64,000 nucleotides of DNA, from NCBI GenBank assembly GCA_019055375.1, contig JAHQIW010007136.1:186001-250000 (forward strand), given 5' to 3'. This stretch comes from Parelaphostrongylus tenuis. Taxonomy: Eukaryota > Nematoda > Chromadorea > Rhabditida > Metastrongylidae. The notes under the pieces are model-generated. The model worked only from the letters and a program-made list of their open reading frames with translations, was not told the DNA's origin and made no database searches. Position 1 is the first letter of the stretch; every line of letters begins with the position of its first letter. The position numbers and the translations under genes were made by a program. Positions 23,052-36,228 of this stretch are shown one piece after another.

Positions 23052-26000
23052 TCAGAAAACAGAGCACATTCTCATAATATACGCCACTGTGAAATTTTCA
23101 ATACTTTGACTTTGATTCTTTGGCTTGGCGAAACCGATACGTCCCTCACCAAAGTCGTGGATGTTGCAGAAACTGCGACTCCAGGGAATACCAAGGCTCC
23201 AGTAAGCTCCGTAACCTGTGCCAGAAATTGGGACGATAGCCAGAACACACTGAAACCATCTACTTGTTTATTTTGAAACACAGATATACGAAAGTTCAGC
23301 GCGAAGTCAACGAAACAAAGTGCGTGCTGTTTTCCGGCTTTCATCAAGAGGACTAACGGGCAATGTTCAAGACAATTCAAATAAGACTTACACTCTGCTT
23401 AAAGCCTACAAATCTGACGTATCTTTGTAAAATAAAACCACATGTGGTTAAAAGGCACGTAAATGTGATGAGTCTGATATCCTAACCTGTCCACCTCCGA
23501 GTTCGATATCAATCACGAACTGCTCTGATGGTACACTGTATGTAACGCCATTGATGACGAACTTCAAATCTGGCTGGTCCACCATTGTCGAGCAGTTCAC
23601 GGTGTACATTTCGATGTCATAATCAAATAGGGCGCCGGTTTGGCTGACCACTTCGTTCATTACCCTATATGGCACTCCAATCCACGAGGTGGAAGTATCG
23701 GACACGGCCTATACATAGAAACTACTTTGATAAAAAAAAGAATTTTAAATACATCATTTCCTTCTTGCTCAGTTGATCTTAGTGCCATTTAATGTTTTTA
23801 CATGGCAAGTGAAACAGCGCATCATTTAGATGAACTTCACACCTACATCTTGATGATATGGCTTTGTCGAAAAAACTCCCAATAGAGAAGCCTTCTAAAG
23901 GGAACTGCCACCAGCCTTCTTGAGACAGGGTAACATAGTTGATTTCCGATTCACAGTTGGTGGTGTCTATGGCTCCAAAGGTGATCAGACCGCCACTGCC
24001 TCCAAGACTTCTGTTGAGCTGAAAGTAATTCCTCATAACATTTATTGTATTTCTACTAATCAAATTAGTGCAGTGGATAGGGAATATGAAATCTAAGTGT
24101 ATTTCACCATACTTCATTTATTCAAGCTCAAACCACTTTTCTCCTGAATCCTTCTAAGACATTAAATTTTTTACGAGTCAGTCACGACGTTTGAATACGT
24201 GAAAATGCTTTCCATTTTTCAGATAGAAGGCCTGAGTAGTCAAAACAGTATTGTACTGAGAAAGGCATGTATTCTGGAGCAATAGGAGAATGTTTTGCTA
24301 TGTTTATAAGTCGGTCAATTGCTCATATTCGTTCTGAGCCTATCAACGCTTTTTGATAACTGGCTACAGCTGTTAATGTGCAAGGCTATATTGAAGCTTA
24401 GATATGTATGAATCACCGAGTCATGTTGTTACTATCGTTATACTGAGCCGCTACCATCTTGACACTGCGAAGACTTTTCATCGCTTAAAAACCGATGCAA
24501 TGGTGTCACATGTGCATATATCAGCAATCTCGTTGAGAAAAATTATGCAGAAGTAAAAATCTTACTGACGCAGAGATGCAACTGTTCAAAGAGAACTTAA
24601 TTTTGTAATAAAACCCACATTCCTTTCAAACCAGATAGTAAAGATGGGCGCGTCAAGGCTTGGCAGGAGATTTTGCATAGGTGATCTGGCCTGGAAACAC
24701 TCATTTTCATTCGTTTCATTCCGAGGTTATATCCGAATTATTTCAGTTATTGTAATATGTGAATCCACCACGTCAGCTGATTGCGGAAATGAAAGCCCGA
24801 AAAATCCGTCAAACGGCAAGTAGCCAAAGGATTCAGAGATACTTGCGGCATTTACAAATCCCTGTTGTTCGATTGATAAACCTGCAAAGATAATATTAGC
24901 TGCTACGACCAAAATCTTTCTCCTATCAATTTTCGATATTTTTTATGCATGTGTCAAAAGTAGAAAGTTTATTCGACCATTAAGCTCTATAAGCAGTGAA
25001 GTAAAATTCAATTGATGTTAAATCCTAGAATTAGTGAAACGTATCGAATATGCTGCGCCAAAGATGGGACATACTGATAATCTTCCAAACACATAATATC
25101 ATACTTAATTACCAAGGACGATTTACATGCAGCTAAGATGTGGCGATTGAAAATAATCGTTTTATTAAGTCTTCACATAACTTTTTGAACTAAAACATAA
25201 GCCCCAAATTTAATAGCCAGAAGTAATCAGGAAAGCCTTCAGTATTAATTAAAAAGCTTAAATCTTGACAATTTCAAGAATGTGTTCAATTTGCATAAGT
25301 CTTTTCCTCATTGCGTCGTAGCAGCAAAGATAACATTATGCTTCATAATATTTCACACTCAGTTTGGTTTGCTCGCTCGGCTGGGGTTTGTGGGTGGCCT
25401 GCCGCATAGTTATTGATGATTATTCAATAGCCTAAATCATCAACTATCTTTTCTGACATTTCTCAGGATCTCGCATCGAGCGCTATTGAAGCTGAAAAAT
25501 CATCACTTTTCGCACTCGGAATAATTAGCGCGTTGCTTGAACATCATAGTTGATTTATTTCTGAGTTTGAAGCAAAAAAAAAGTTTGTGCCTATAAAACG
25601 ATAAAATGAAGTTTGGCTTGCGGCTTTGGCACAAAAGGCCTAGATCTTTTTAGAATGCCCAAATTTATAACTAACGGAAAAAAGCTCGCCTTACGAATGG
25701 TGCTGCGCGCAGCCTTTTCAACTATCTTTTCGAAAAGGATCTTGATTCGAGAAGCGCCTGATTTTTGCTATTGACCCAGAAATTATTTCTCCGTTTCGGA
25801 AAAATTTCACGGTCCTTTGTATCGAAATTATAGAAGAGACTTTGTTCCATCGTACATGCGTACAAAATTTTAATTGCTTTATATTCCCACCCAAAGATTT
25901 CAACTAAGCAAACAAAGTAAGCCGAGTGTGAAACGTAATATTATTTTTGTTGCTACAATGCACTGAGGAAAGTTTTATATGATTTCAAAACATTTTTTGA

Positions 26001-28008
26001 ATTCGGAGGGTATAAGCTTTGAACTGACTATTGCGAACCTTTTTATTATTTCTGGTTGATAAGTTTGATGTGTATTGCTCCAATGCCAAAACTTATGAAA
26101 GGACCTAACAGGTTGGGGGAAAAATTTCAAGAAAATGCTTGTAACTTTTTTGAGTGCCGGTTTTTATGTTTCTGGGCTCATCTGAAAGTCCGTCTTCTCG
26201 CGCGTTGACTGGTATATGGTTCATCTACTATTTCAAGATGGAGTCAACAAGCCAGCAAAGTTGGTTGTTGGTGATGCACGAATGGCTATTTGGTCAAATG
26301 CAACAGTGGCAAGTGAACGCATCAATTTGGCTTGGGGCGAAGTTTATTATATTAGTTTTATTAGCTTATATTATACTATATATTAGTTTTATATATTATT
26401 ACATTATATATATATGTATATTGGTTTATCTTTCTTCAGGTGTAATAGGTGCATAAATAAATGTTTTACAAGCATTTTCTCAGAACGTTTTCCCAGCCTA
26501 TTGTTATGATCAGCTTGAACTAGCGCTAGCACTTGTGTCTGTGAAATACGATGCAGCAAGACAGTCACCGGCAAAGGAGATGGTATCCTTCACAACGGGC
26601 CCTTTCAGCCATCCATAATCATTCACAAGGCGCACTGTATCTCTAAATGGGGTAACCGTTGACGATTTGCTAGCGTCAAATTTGCGTCTGGTATATTCGC
26701 TGCCAAGGTAGCCATCGCAAGCTTCTGCGTCACACTTTTCGTCGATCATCCAAACGATTGACATGCTGGTGTCGAGAAGCAGAGAAACGTTTTGCCCTAA
26801 AAGTGATTATATCATAGGTTTACCGAAAGTCTTCTTGATAGCTATGATCACTGGGAAGTGTGTGATGACTTGTAGAATAGAAGATAGTTTGAAGAGTAAG
26901 TCTTTAGATAATACATTCCAAACCAGGAGATAGGATTATTCTCTGAAAACAAATGTTCACGAGTTTTTGTTTAAGCCACGACTAATAAGTTTCTCCACCC
27001 TCTAATATTTACGTATATACAATATTTGTCAGCAGAACTGAGTTCAATGCCGACATGTGGCTGCCAGGCCAAACCGGTGAAGCTTGACTGATGACAGATT
27101 TATAGAATTGTATCGCAGAGTGATGGCAGCTCAGGAGCATAGAAAGTGCAACAGGCTAGCACGCTCGATTCCCGTCTGTGTTTAAGGTTTTGCATATCAG
27201 TCATCATTATTAAGCGGTGATCTCTTCCTCCTTATTCCCTTTGTAGAACAAATTTCACCGAACACTCTTCAATCTATTCGAAAACATTCCTTCTGAAAGT
27301 GCGCTGCACTATCAACTATCAGTTGATTTCTTCGAAGAACAGAAAACGACTGATATCTCTTTGATTACCATAACACTCAATAGAGACCTACCGGGTGTGC
27401 CGACGGTGACGGTTACGGTGTAAAATTCATCATAATAGTCCATAAGAGATTGTGATCCATTCTTGGACACTTGTGCCCGATGTAGGCTTCGTTCCTCCAG
27501 GTATTTGTGGTACAAGTTAGCCCTCAAATGCAGTATAGTTGTTTCTGCTTACCGTATTTCACATTCTTACTTCTCATTGTCACTGCAATATCTTTGTTTC
27601 GGTTGGTTCTCTAATTATCATTACTCAGAAGTTTTCAGCTGCGCAGCTGTCAGTCTACCATTCAACGAAGATGCGTAATCGCTTAAGGTCAGATGCAGCA
27701 CTACTGCACGTGTACACTGTGTAAGTGATCAGCGCTCACAAGAAGGTGAGGAGCAGTAGGAAGCGAATGGGTGGTGCAAAGCCATTCCCACTCGCAGTTC
27801 AGATTCTAAGGAAACATCGCAATATTGATTAAGGTAGATTCATGACATCTCCGATCCTCTTCAAGCCAGTCCTTGTTTCGATCTAAAGTTTCTATGAGAC
27901 TTACTTGGTCAAACGGGCTCTCAGCGATCCTGACGAACGCGTCTCTATCTTGTACGACATGGCATGAAGTACGATTGCTAGAGCGGCAATGATGAGAACT
28001 GTCTTCAT
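23052..28008 (-). CDS. Pepsin-like aspartic protease (A1 family), copy A, one apparent frameshift
   Basis: Eight exons: 27905-28008, 27392-27522, 26569-26796, 24769-24881, 24619-24690, 23847-24018, 23487-23708, 23052-23249. Phases are 2, 1, 1, 0, 0, 0, 0, the same as in the paralogue at 39-43 kb. With the reading frame kept, about 412 residues: signal peptide 1-16 (MKTVLIIAALAIVLHA), short propeptide, then two catalytic lobes. The first active-site motif is DTSMS at Asp87, the second DTSTS at about Asp277; the family norm is DTG. Cys pairs in the positions usual for pepsins (KCDAEAC; NCST) and the C-terminal IHDFGEGRIGFAK are present. Such secreted enzymes digest proteins in the nematode gut. 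A flap Tyr equivalent appears to be Asn. Exon 6 is 172 bp against 171 in the paralogue: an extra T in a T6 run (23870-23875) breaks the frame before the second catalytic Asp. That may be real decay, a weak alternative donor (GAA|gttcat), or an assembly error. Confidence 0.82.
25000..26460. repeat. Long intron of protease copy A with mariner-like debris
   Basis: The intron between exons 3 and 4 is much longer than in copy B (about 1.7 kb against 0.34 kb). It contains about 26040-26360 resembling mariner-associated sequence (QQSWLLVMHEWLFGQ frame), followed by AT-rich (TATATA) sequence to 26420. Insertion after the duplication is the simple explanation. Confidence 0.45.
27100..27210 (+). repeat. 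SINE-like fragment inside protease intron 2
   Basis: GCAACAGGCTAGCACGC...GATTCCCGTCTG...GGTTTTGCATATCAGTC has the layout of the 5209-type repeat right half. Confidence 0.4.
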
Positions 28009-28010
28009 TG

Positions 28011-28012
28011 CT
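28011..28012 (-). promoter_or_regulatory. Possible trans-splice acceptor of protease copy A
   Basis: Minus strand cttccag lies 2 nt before the start ATG (ccag|caATG). Copy B has the same layout (tttcag|taATG). A conserved acceptor this close to the start is typical of nematode spliced-leader addition. Confidence 0.5.
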
Positions 28013-28589
28013 GGAAGTCTTAGTTTCAATCACATAACAGAGTTCAAACATTGAAGAGTTGATTAAGAAGGTATAAAGATTCTAGTTCATGCCGTTCTTT
28101 TATGGTATTTGAACAGTACTGGATTTTACTGGGTTATATTATTGCGCATTACACAAAATCACCGCTTCTTTTCTCAAAAAGTCCCAGAAAATATCTGTAA
28201 GCAATTTTCTATCTTCATTTAATTATCTATCCTCAGTTTTGTTCAGATTCCTAGAGCCTTCGAACTGTTTGTCAAAGGGTCGTTTTAAAAAACGACTTTT
28301 TATCGAATTAAGATTTGCTCCATTTGAATTTTAGCCTACTAGATTAAGAGATGCATTCGATAACACATATAATGACACAAAGAATGGGCCAATTTATTAG
28401 TGCAGTGACTACCAAATTTTTGCAAAATAGGTGGTGACTGTAACCAGACTTTCAAATCATTTCTGTCAGACGGGCACAAGATATAAGTCAATGTTAGAAA
28501 AATTTGTTCGGTATACCGAAGGAGTTGACGGTATTACAAGAAGGCACAGAGATGAATAGACGATAAGATCAGCTACTTCTGTTTATATG

Positions 28590-29040
28590 CGCGTAAGCGC
28601 ACCTCTTACGTTATCACCGTCCAGTTGTAGAAGATGGCATTTCCGCTCTCGCTTGTGATCTGATAATTTTCCACTCTCCCGTAGGAACTGATAACACTTT
28701 GTCGCTTTATTTGCACACCGCGCAAAATTATTTGGTGGTAGCGAACCCTTACTGAAACAGTGAGGAGTAAAGTGTAAAGAGTAATGGCAATTTTACTAAG
28801 ATACTTAAGTGACCCATCTTCGCTAATCCCGTAGTATACGAACAATTTCGCTTGTCTGGGACGTTTTGCTGGTAATGCTTCTACATACCGAACACAAGTG
28901 TGGTTAAACTTCGGAAACCTTTGGTAGACTTGTCGTCTTCCTGTTAGGATTCTTCTAAGACAACAATGATTCTCTGCTAAAGTGCTCATAGATGAGCTTC
29001 GTATTTCTCGTTTTCTCCAAAAGGCCGTTATTCCACTAAA
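28590..29040 (-). pseudogene. Upstream duplicated segment (copy A of pair)
   Basis: Aligns with 43545-43880 in the same place relative to the second protease gene. The minus frame contains a hydrophobic stretch (IAITLYTLLLTVSV) that is similar in both copies (FVIALHTLFLTTTV), but the second copy has stops. It may be a relic of a membrane-protein exon; I do not recognise the family. Confidence 0.35.
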
Positions 29041-29217
29041 GAATGGGCCTGTCTACATATGACGCAGTGCCTTTCGTAAAACAATTTGTTAACGACAGTT
29101 AGGTAGTGACTATTGGTAGATAACTGTTAAGTTAGCAAAAACAAATATTTCAAAAATAAAAAATTTGAAATGATCGGGAAGATTTGTGATGTTACGACGA
29201 ATAAAAGAATAAAGCCT

Positions 29218-29400
29218 ACCACGTCAATTAGTTTCTCAGAAATACGTCAGGCATTGGTATAGGTGACTGAATGCATATGTGGCTCTCACGATGTTTGGTA
29301 TAACGCCTACTTACGCATGAAATAGATCAATATGGGAATGGTGGAAGGATTGATGGGCCTGGACCTTAGCTTTATTGTTAAGAAAAATTACCTTTGCATA
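29218..29400 (-). repeat. Degenerate SINE, family A
   Basis: GGTGACTGAATGCATATGTGGCTCTCACGATG and AAGGATTGATGGGCCTGG match the family A body at low similarity. Confidence 0.4.
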
Positions 29401-29919
29401 ACCCACTCTTACATGCAATGCAAAACCCAGTACTTCTCGTGCTCGTTTGGTCTCTGCCCATTCATCCTCTACTGCTGTCTTTAGCATTTCGCGTATGAGT
29501 TCCCTGAAAAATGTTTATGCCGATCGAGTTGATTCTCGCCGGAGTCCTGAGAAAGTCCGACCAAGCGTTAGTATTTGGGCTGAAGAAAGTGTGGCTTTCC
29601 ATAACAAGTCTGGTAACAAATTCCCGAGTCCAATTTGATTACAGACATGGCGTGTTCGTTGCAGAATCGCTCCAGTGTTGTGCTTGTGGTGATCGCCGTC
29701 AATAGCACTGTGCTACCCGCCGTTTCTCACAATAATATTGATAGAATATTCGAAAATTGAAGTAAATTGCTCATCGACTTGAATAACTGGATAGTAGAAA
29801 TCCATCTTATCAACTGTTTATGAATCTAGTTTTGAAAACAGTCGATGAGATGAATTTCTACATATTCACTAGCAGTCGTAATCATCCATCGACTAAAGAA
29901 ATGGTGATAATCAGTATCA

Positions 29920-30045
29920 TGTGCTAACACAATGAACCACGTCTTCCCATCTCTGCTATAGAGTAGGGAGGGCGAAACCTCCAAAACGTACGTATGACTC
30001 TGACGTAACAACCTCGTTGAGGCTTCAAGCATTCTCATAGACTAC
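29920..30045. repeat. Dispersed repeat, family E
   Basis: CTCTGCTATAGAGTAGGGAGGGCGAAACCTCCAAAACGTACGTATGACTCTGACGTAACAACCTCG recurs in varied form at 31840-31915, 32560-32690, 62110-62215 and 62360-62475. Confidence 0.55.
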
Positions 30046-30289
30046 AATAACTGAATAGTCCTGTTCCTACTTCATGACATTTAGCGACTTATATGTTCTG
30101 TTAGATCAGAGAACACTAAACAGTCCGACTACATTCAAATTCAAACTGTGCATAAATAACTAAATCCCATGAAGTTGTAAAATTCAGATGACTGAAGTGC
30201 TGAATCGACTAGTACTGTAAATCAGTCTTACAGTACCCATGATTATTTCTAATAAATATATAAATAGCCACGTATGCTTTCAATACTCA

Positions 30290-31100
30290 GCTCAGAAGCT
30301 GGTTGTAGTAAGTCACTTTGTCTTCTCATAACTACTGATTTAACATGCCTGACCTTCTGCTTTACACCTTTGCTGAAGTTTAGCGTGTTTATTACCTTTA
30401 CAATGCCTAATGTTGATCGTCTAGTCCTGATAAGAAGCTTTTTATGCGTGCCATTTGATTAAGCTGAATGCATCGAACAAAGATACCACGTAGCAATAAA
30501 ACAATTGTGATCGCGACTAGACTGTACCCAAAAAAATCGTAAAAAAACTCAAGTGCCTAGAATTCTGAAAAATGAAATATGCAAAACTTCCCATGTAACA
30601 TGGAAGGACCAGTTCACAATGTTTTCAGGATTATCCAAAGGACTATTACAGCTCTCTATCAACTATTATTGCAGCTTCTACATTGGAAAAGTTACTTCTG
30701 AAGCACTCTTTAGGCAACTTTCGATAAATGTCGTTGTGAGAAGATCATTACTAAATTCCTTATCAGATAAATCGCTTGAAAACTAGTTTTACATAGGTTT
30801 CCAAAAGATAAGACTTGAACGATTTTCCGAAAGAACATCGTAGAACTAATACATATGCGATTCTTGATGATGTATTATAAAGGCTTTCCAGTGGATGCTT
30901 TTCGAAGACCACGGAAAATTTGGATATTTAGATCACCCGCTCGCACAGGTCATGAACACCGTAATACATTTTTTCATTTATTTCTTCTTCTTTGCTGTGC
31001 AGTCTATAGACAGCAATCATCTTTTTCAAAATGAACAATGGATTTTCACAGTGATTAGCATAGAAAATCACAAAAGCACCTATATTAAGTGATTGACTTA
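30290..31100. repeat. Segmental-duplication arm matching 47120-47900
   Basis: 30335-30520 (GCGTGTTTATTACCTTTACA, GTCCTGATAAGAAGC, AGATACCACGTAGCAATAAAAC) aligns with 47150-47290. 30905-31050 aligns with 47745-47870. Copy B keeps a minus-strand frame (DDCLQIAHNKARDTNKKC...) that is broken by stops here, so any gene was lost in this copy. Confidence 0.6.
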
Positions 31101-31433
31101 CACCTTGTTAACTTGAAAGGTCTTTATTTCAGTGAACTTTCAACACTGTGTAGTTTTACGTGTAATTGTTTCAAAATTAAAGCGATAGTGATACGTAGTG
31201 AACGAACGAAATTTATTTCAGTAACAAGAGTGAGATTTGGCACATAATTTCAAAGTTCTTGATACAGTTGTTATCACGGTAGCTGATGAGTGATAAAGTC
31301 TAACAAGGATTGAGACGGTAATTACTGTGTGATGTGATGCTGGCCCTAATATTGTCCTACATGACTTTTTTTCATGAATTGGATAATTAACGTCGAATAT
31401 ATCCGTCTTCTAACAACGTGACTCAGAAGTCAA

Positions 31434-31634
31434 TCACATTCTCACAACAGTTAGTTCAATCTGTACACCATCTGATTTGAGTTTTTCCTTGCGAAGATTT
31501 GAGTCAGTCATAGGCTTTTCGCTCTCTTTTTTGGAAACAGTTGAACTTTTTCTATAGCCGAGGAAGAGAAACAAAATAATTACATCTCTTTGTCGATCTG
31601 GGATTGGTATCAGATGTCCAAGAGGATAAAAACA
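31434..31634 (-). pseudogene. Possible terminal exon relic of a membrane protein (copy A)
   Basis: The minus frame from FYPLGHLIPIPD to a TGA at 31434 aligns with 48865-49063 of the duplicated block (LYPLGLFITNP). It has one hydrophobic segment (VIILFLFLGY) then a basic tail, like the last helix and tail of a seven-transmembrane receptor, though I cannot name a family. The acceptor present in copy B (cacctcag) reads cttaa here, so the exon is probably dead. Confidence 0.3.
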
Positions 31635-32299
31635 TTAAGCTTATGCGATGGAAAGCCTTTTCAGGCCGCTGTGCAAACTAAAAATCGCTACTTGTACCTC
31701 CACAGTGTTTAGCCTATAACGTAGGTCAAGCACACTGTGTTGTAGTTTTGTAGGCAGAGAAGTAAAGGCTTTTAAAACATAAAGAACACCCAATTTCACG
31801 TTGTTTCACCTCTATCAGTTAGATAATCTGCGGGTCGTGTCGCTCTGACTGGGGGCGAGACCGCCCTAAGGTACGTAAGCCACTAGCGTATCAACCTGAA
31901 TATAGCTTAGTGTATTCTCTCTGACAATATTGAATGCTTATAAGGTGGTTTTATAAACCAATGGAGTGTATGACGCATTTCAAGACCATTTCATTAAGTA
32001 CCTTACGCGCATTAAAGCCCCTTTCCCATTTCATGAACCAAACGATAGGAACAAAACCTTGATTGAAAAGTTTCACCGTTTCGAAGCTGGTTGCTGACTA
32101 CTAAATCAGTTCTGATTTCAATGCGACACTATGACTGCGGCAAACGTAATGAATTATTGGAATCAAACGCATGGTGAATCTCTAATAGACTGAGAAATGA
32201 GCGCTGTAACGTTTCATGGAGTAGCGATCCCTCTATTCCAAATTATGGGAATATATGGGAGGCACTTGACGTGGCGTAAAACGAGAAAGGTCCAACAAA

Positions 32300-35200
32300 A
32301 AGTAAATCATTACTTGTAAACTAAATTGATATCCTATAAGATCACTGATATGTGGCAGAGTATTGAACTGGTTGTTATATATTGAGAATGCGTCAGTGAC
32401 CCACGCCCCACATCAAGCCCTGCATTGTAGCAAGCAGGGTGGTGTATGTTGTGAGGTGGCACAGTGTGCAATGGCACTGATCCATCACCACCTCTCAGTC
32501 GATGGATGTTGGCTTATAGAACAAAACTGATCCAAGACACCGACCGTCTTCAAAAGCTTCCCTCCTTGCTCCATGCAGGGCTCAACGTAGGGCGTAGGTC
32601 ACTGATGAGGAGGTCGATACTTCCAAAACACCGGTGTATGGCCCTGACGTATCAACCTCGGTTAGGCTTTGAACATTTTTTAGAAATTATTCTGGAAGTT
32701 TATTGCGAGGCTTTAAAAACAACCGATGTCATGGATCTATTAAGAATGCCCCAAAAATGGTTGAAAACCTCGTTTGGGGTCATACGGCAGGCCGTGAGAT
32801 CACGGTATGGGATTCGTCTATTGCATAACTAATTAGCAGAATCAATAGCAAATTTTCTGATTACGGATTTTGTATTGTTACTGGATCGCATCATTTAGTC
32901 GAGTTAAAGCAGACACAAAAGTCAATGTACATGATATTTCGAATAATCAAATGTATGCAATGACGCGATTTCGCTATCGACCATGGTGGATTCAATCAAA
33001 TGAAAACTAACAAAGTCTGCACTTTTTTTCGGAAAGATGTCCGCTCTTTTTTACATCCAATACTACCGAAATCTATAACGCAATCATGTTTTTATTAGGT
33101 CTTCCCATAACTCTAAACTTGACATCTGGGAAGACCGTTACTCTGCAGTGTACGAGGTAAAAGAAGATTGGGTTTCACGAATTCTGCGCGGTTGTTTATC
33201 GACAATCTACGGCCGGGGGGTCTGGTGGTCGCAAACTCGATGCAGCGGCCTGCCACGACCGATCGATAGCTTATGTGGATTGCGATTTTTGTCATTCGAT
33301 TGAAGAATTTCTTCTCCGCTTTGAAAGAAACTTCAGATCAAACGTATGACTCTGATATCAGATGATTTTCTTTACACGTTCATGTGCTTTTCGTGCTATC
33401 AGCGACATAATATTGGAATTGCGCGGCCAATGTATAGCAAGTTTATTCCGACTTCTTTTTTGGTTAGCCAGAAAAAATAAAGGAACCATCCCTTCGCTGC
33501 ACGGAAACTTTCCATTGCGCTTTTAATAATCATTCAAAAGCCCTAGTTTCTGGGTACCATGCTACTTTAGAAAACCTTTTCAATGACGATGCAGCAGAAA
33601 GAAAACATGTGTGCTTTGCATACGCATGCTTCTCGCAGTACAGCGCTATTTCCTCAACTTATGAGTTATCATCGCAAGTTTCGTTGATTCCAACGCAGTG
33701 CTTATTTTGTGTGAATGCCACTTCACTGCAGTGCAGCAGGAAAAACAAGATTAAATTTTACATACGCAGCGCTTTTTGTTGGCTAGTGGGTGTGCAGAGT
33801 CGGAGGCTGCAGTGGATCCCATACGCCGACCGATCGACCGCGTTTGACTCCACACACATGTAGAGTGGAATTTTTGATATTTTATCTTAATTGAAAAATT
33901 TTCTTCGTTACAAGAAAACTCTTTATGAAATTGTATGACTTCGAACTACAAGATTGCTCAATACGCTCATATGCTTTTCGTGCTTCCGGCGAAATAATAG
34001 TGAAAACAGGCAGCTCATGTGAAACATAAATGCTTCAGTGCTATAAAAGGCTTTTCAAAACACTGTCGCGTAGCGCAACAATCGCGGATTTCAGTTTATG
34101 AACGATTACTAACACTCTATATGAAAATTTCTTGCCCAGTAAAAGAGGCCGCTCCTTCGTTTGTTTTCGGATAACGGAAAAGAACCTTTTTCGGATACAT
34201 TTCGCTGCAGTCTTCGAAAATGACAATAGACTAAGGTATCGCTCTGACAGCATTAACTCCAGAACTTTACACGCTTCAAACGGTCAAAAAATAAATAAAT
34301 ATTTGCTTATGAGTAAGAAAAGGACCACTTAGCATGCATTATGCCTCTACTTCTTGGTTTGTGCTTACAGTCAGTCAAACACGCCGGACCAAAGAGGTGG
34401 AGCAATGATCGAGTGACTGTGGTGCATATCGCGGCGCGCGTGGAGCCAAACTCCAACCCCCGTCCAACACCTTCGGCAGTTAACAACGAACACTCCATTG
34501 AAAGCCACAGCTAGGCTATCTTCGGGATTGCAAGGAGGCGCGCTCAGCCAATATTCTTCGACCTTCAGGAGAAGCACGAAAGAGCAAGTTGAATGCTAGA
34601 AGTACTAGGGTCTGCACGTGAAAATAATATCCCGTATCAGAAGACTGAATGAGGAAAAAATTCAAAAAAGCATGAATCAGGTGAAAATACGTATGGTCAT
34701 TCAGCCTCTTGCCATGTTAGCCGGTTTCAGTGAGTTATGATCAACGCATTCAAGAGGTGTTGATGCTCCTGTGAATGCATAAACTAGACAAGAAGCTTTT
34801 AGTTGCAATCAATAGCTTCCTTTCGAGAAAAAATGCATAAAAGCCCTGTTATAAACTTTATCGGATTATTAGGACGTTGAGTGATATGTAAATTCGGAGC
34901 TTTAAGCGGGACTTGAACATGAGCTTAACGAAAATTGACGAATATTCCAATTATGTGTGTATGGGTAGGGGCGTCAGAGCGATGAAGGACATAGCTTCTA
35001 TGAGTAAGAGGAAACAGTCGCGCGAAGCTACAAGAAAATAGAGGATTTGGCGTCCCTTTTCTTAACTTTACCATATTTTCTACATCAACGCATCTGTTGA
35101 AAGTCGCTCACCATTTGAGCAGGATGAAAGCGAACCTGTAATCAGAAAGGTCGATCCGGGAATAATCCGTACCCTTCAGGTCAAAGAAAAAACTGAAAAT

Positions 35201-35680
35201 TTTATTTGAACACACAATAAGATGCTCAGATCTTATATGAAGGTCTTCAAATAAAAAGGAAGCTTAGCGACTTTCTGAAGCGAACAGAACCGAGTGGCCT
35301 ACTTTTGCATGACACAGTAACAAATGGAGATACTACTGGCGCATGTTAGATAATTGGGACGATCAACATGAGGGAGGGTGATAGAGGTGGTGCAGGTAGT
35401 TGAAACTTTACCAACTTGTTTGACGACGAAATAAACAGTGAAAGCATTGCACCACATGTATTTCTTTTTCGCGGTCTATTATGATTACCACAGTTTTTTT
35501 GAAGTACTTTCTGTAATCAGCTCATGGTTTGTCAAGAAGGATATCATTGAGAAAATCTGTTAAGAAATGCTACTCCATTGTTTTCCAAAAACCTTTTTAG
35601 ATGAGTTTCTTTCGCGGAAAGAGACCTGATCATAGAATAGAGTGCACCACACAAGAGCTGTCTCCAATCTGCAAGACTAT
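32300..35680. other. Repeat-rich stretch, no supported gene
   Basis: Holds a family E repeat (32560-32690), family M-like pieces (33120-33310, 33770-33870, 34040-34260), a repeat with GGCAGTTAACAACG (34370-34570, also at 40100-40260 and 56400-56560) and a tRNA-like scrap at 34875-34930. The 122-residue plus frame at 32464-32832 has no family match or splice context and spans a repeat. Confidence 0.5.
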
Positions 35681-35781
35681 TTCTCCTATACCTTTCCTTC
35701 GAGTGCTTTATTGAGACCACGCTCAAATTTCAATAGATCCTTTCATTATTATTTGAGCCAACATGTCATGTGGTCTGGTAA

Positions 35782-35844
35782 AGGCTCTTGTACAGCCCGA
35801 GACACGTGTTTCGTCCTTACAGACTCATCAGCCGGGCAGAACCC
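35782..35844 (-). ncRNA. Type I hammerhead ribozyme, GUC cleavage site
   Basis: Minus-strand reading: outer stem GGGUUCU pairs with AGAGCCU; stem I GCCCGG pairs with UCGGGC; core CUGAUGA; stem II GUCU-GUAA-GGAC with a GUAA tetraloop; core GAAA; short palindromic stem III ACACGUGU; then C17, giving a canonical GUC site. All invariant hammerhead core positions are present. A 6-nt bulge (UGUACA) lies in stem I opposite the place where loop-loop contacts form in natural hammerheads. The palindromic stem III resembles minimal animal type I hammerheads thought to act as dimers. Confidence 0.85.
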
Positions 35845-36047
35845 GTCGTCTGTCGATCTTTTCATAGTCAGTTCTCTCGGGAGCGTCAACACTCCTTATA
35901 TATAGTTATCGACGACCTACTTACACTCTACGTCAGGTGAAACATTCACCTAACACTGAGTGTTTTCCGCACTCGATTGCTAGCTGGCTGGTATTTTTAT
36001 CATATTTATCTTTCCTTCGAGTGCTTTATTAAGACCACGCTCAAATT

Positions 36048-36200
36048 TCAATAGATCCTTTCATTATTATTTGAGCCAACATGTCATGTGGTGAGAATTT
36101 TCAATAGATCCTTTCATTATTATTTGAGCCAACATGTCATGTGGTGAGAATTTCAATAGATCCTTTCATTATTATTTGAGCCAACATGTCATGTCAGAGA
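36048..36200 (+). repeat. Three tandem copies of a 52-53 bp arm segment
   Basis: TCAATAGATCCTTTCATTAT...CATGTCATGTGGTGAGAATT starts at 36048, 36101 and 36153. It is a local amplification of the outer arm of HA-1. Confidence 0.9.
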
Positions 36201-36228
36201 ACTGACTATGAAAAGATCGACAGACGAC

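Noticed and set aside
31840..31915. Possible rRNA fragment (GACCGCCCTAAGGTACGTAAGCC)
   Set aside because: The same sequence recurs in family E repeats at 29.9, 32.6 and 62.4 kb with drift, unlike rRNA conservation.
36048..36200. Possible CRISPR-like array of three repeats
   Set aside because: The units are contiguous without spacers and are copies of a transposon arm in a eukaryotic sequence.
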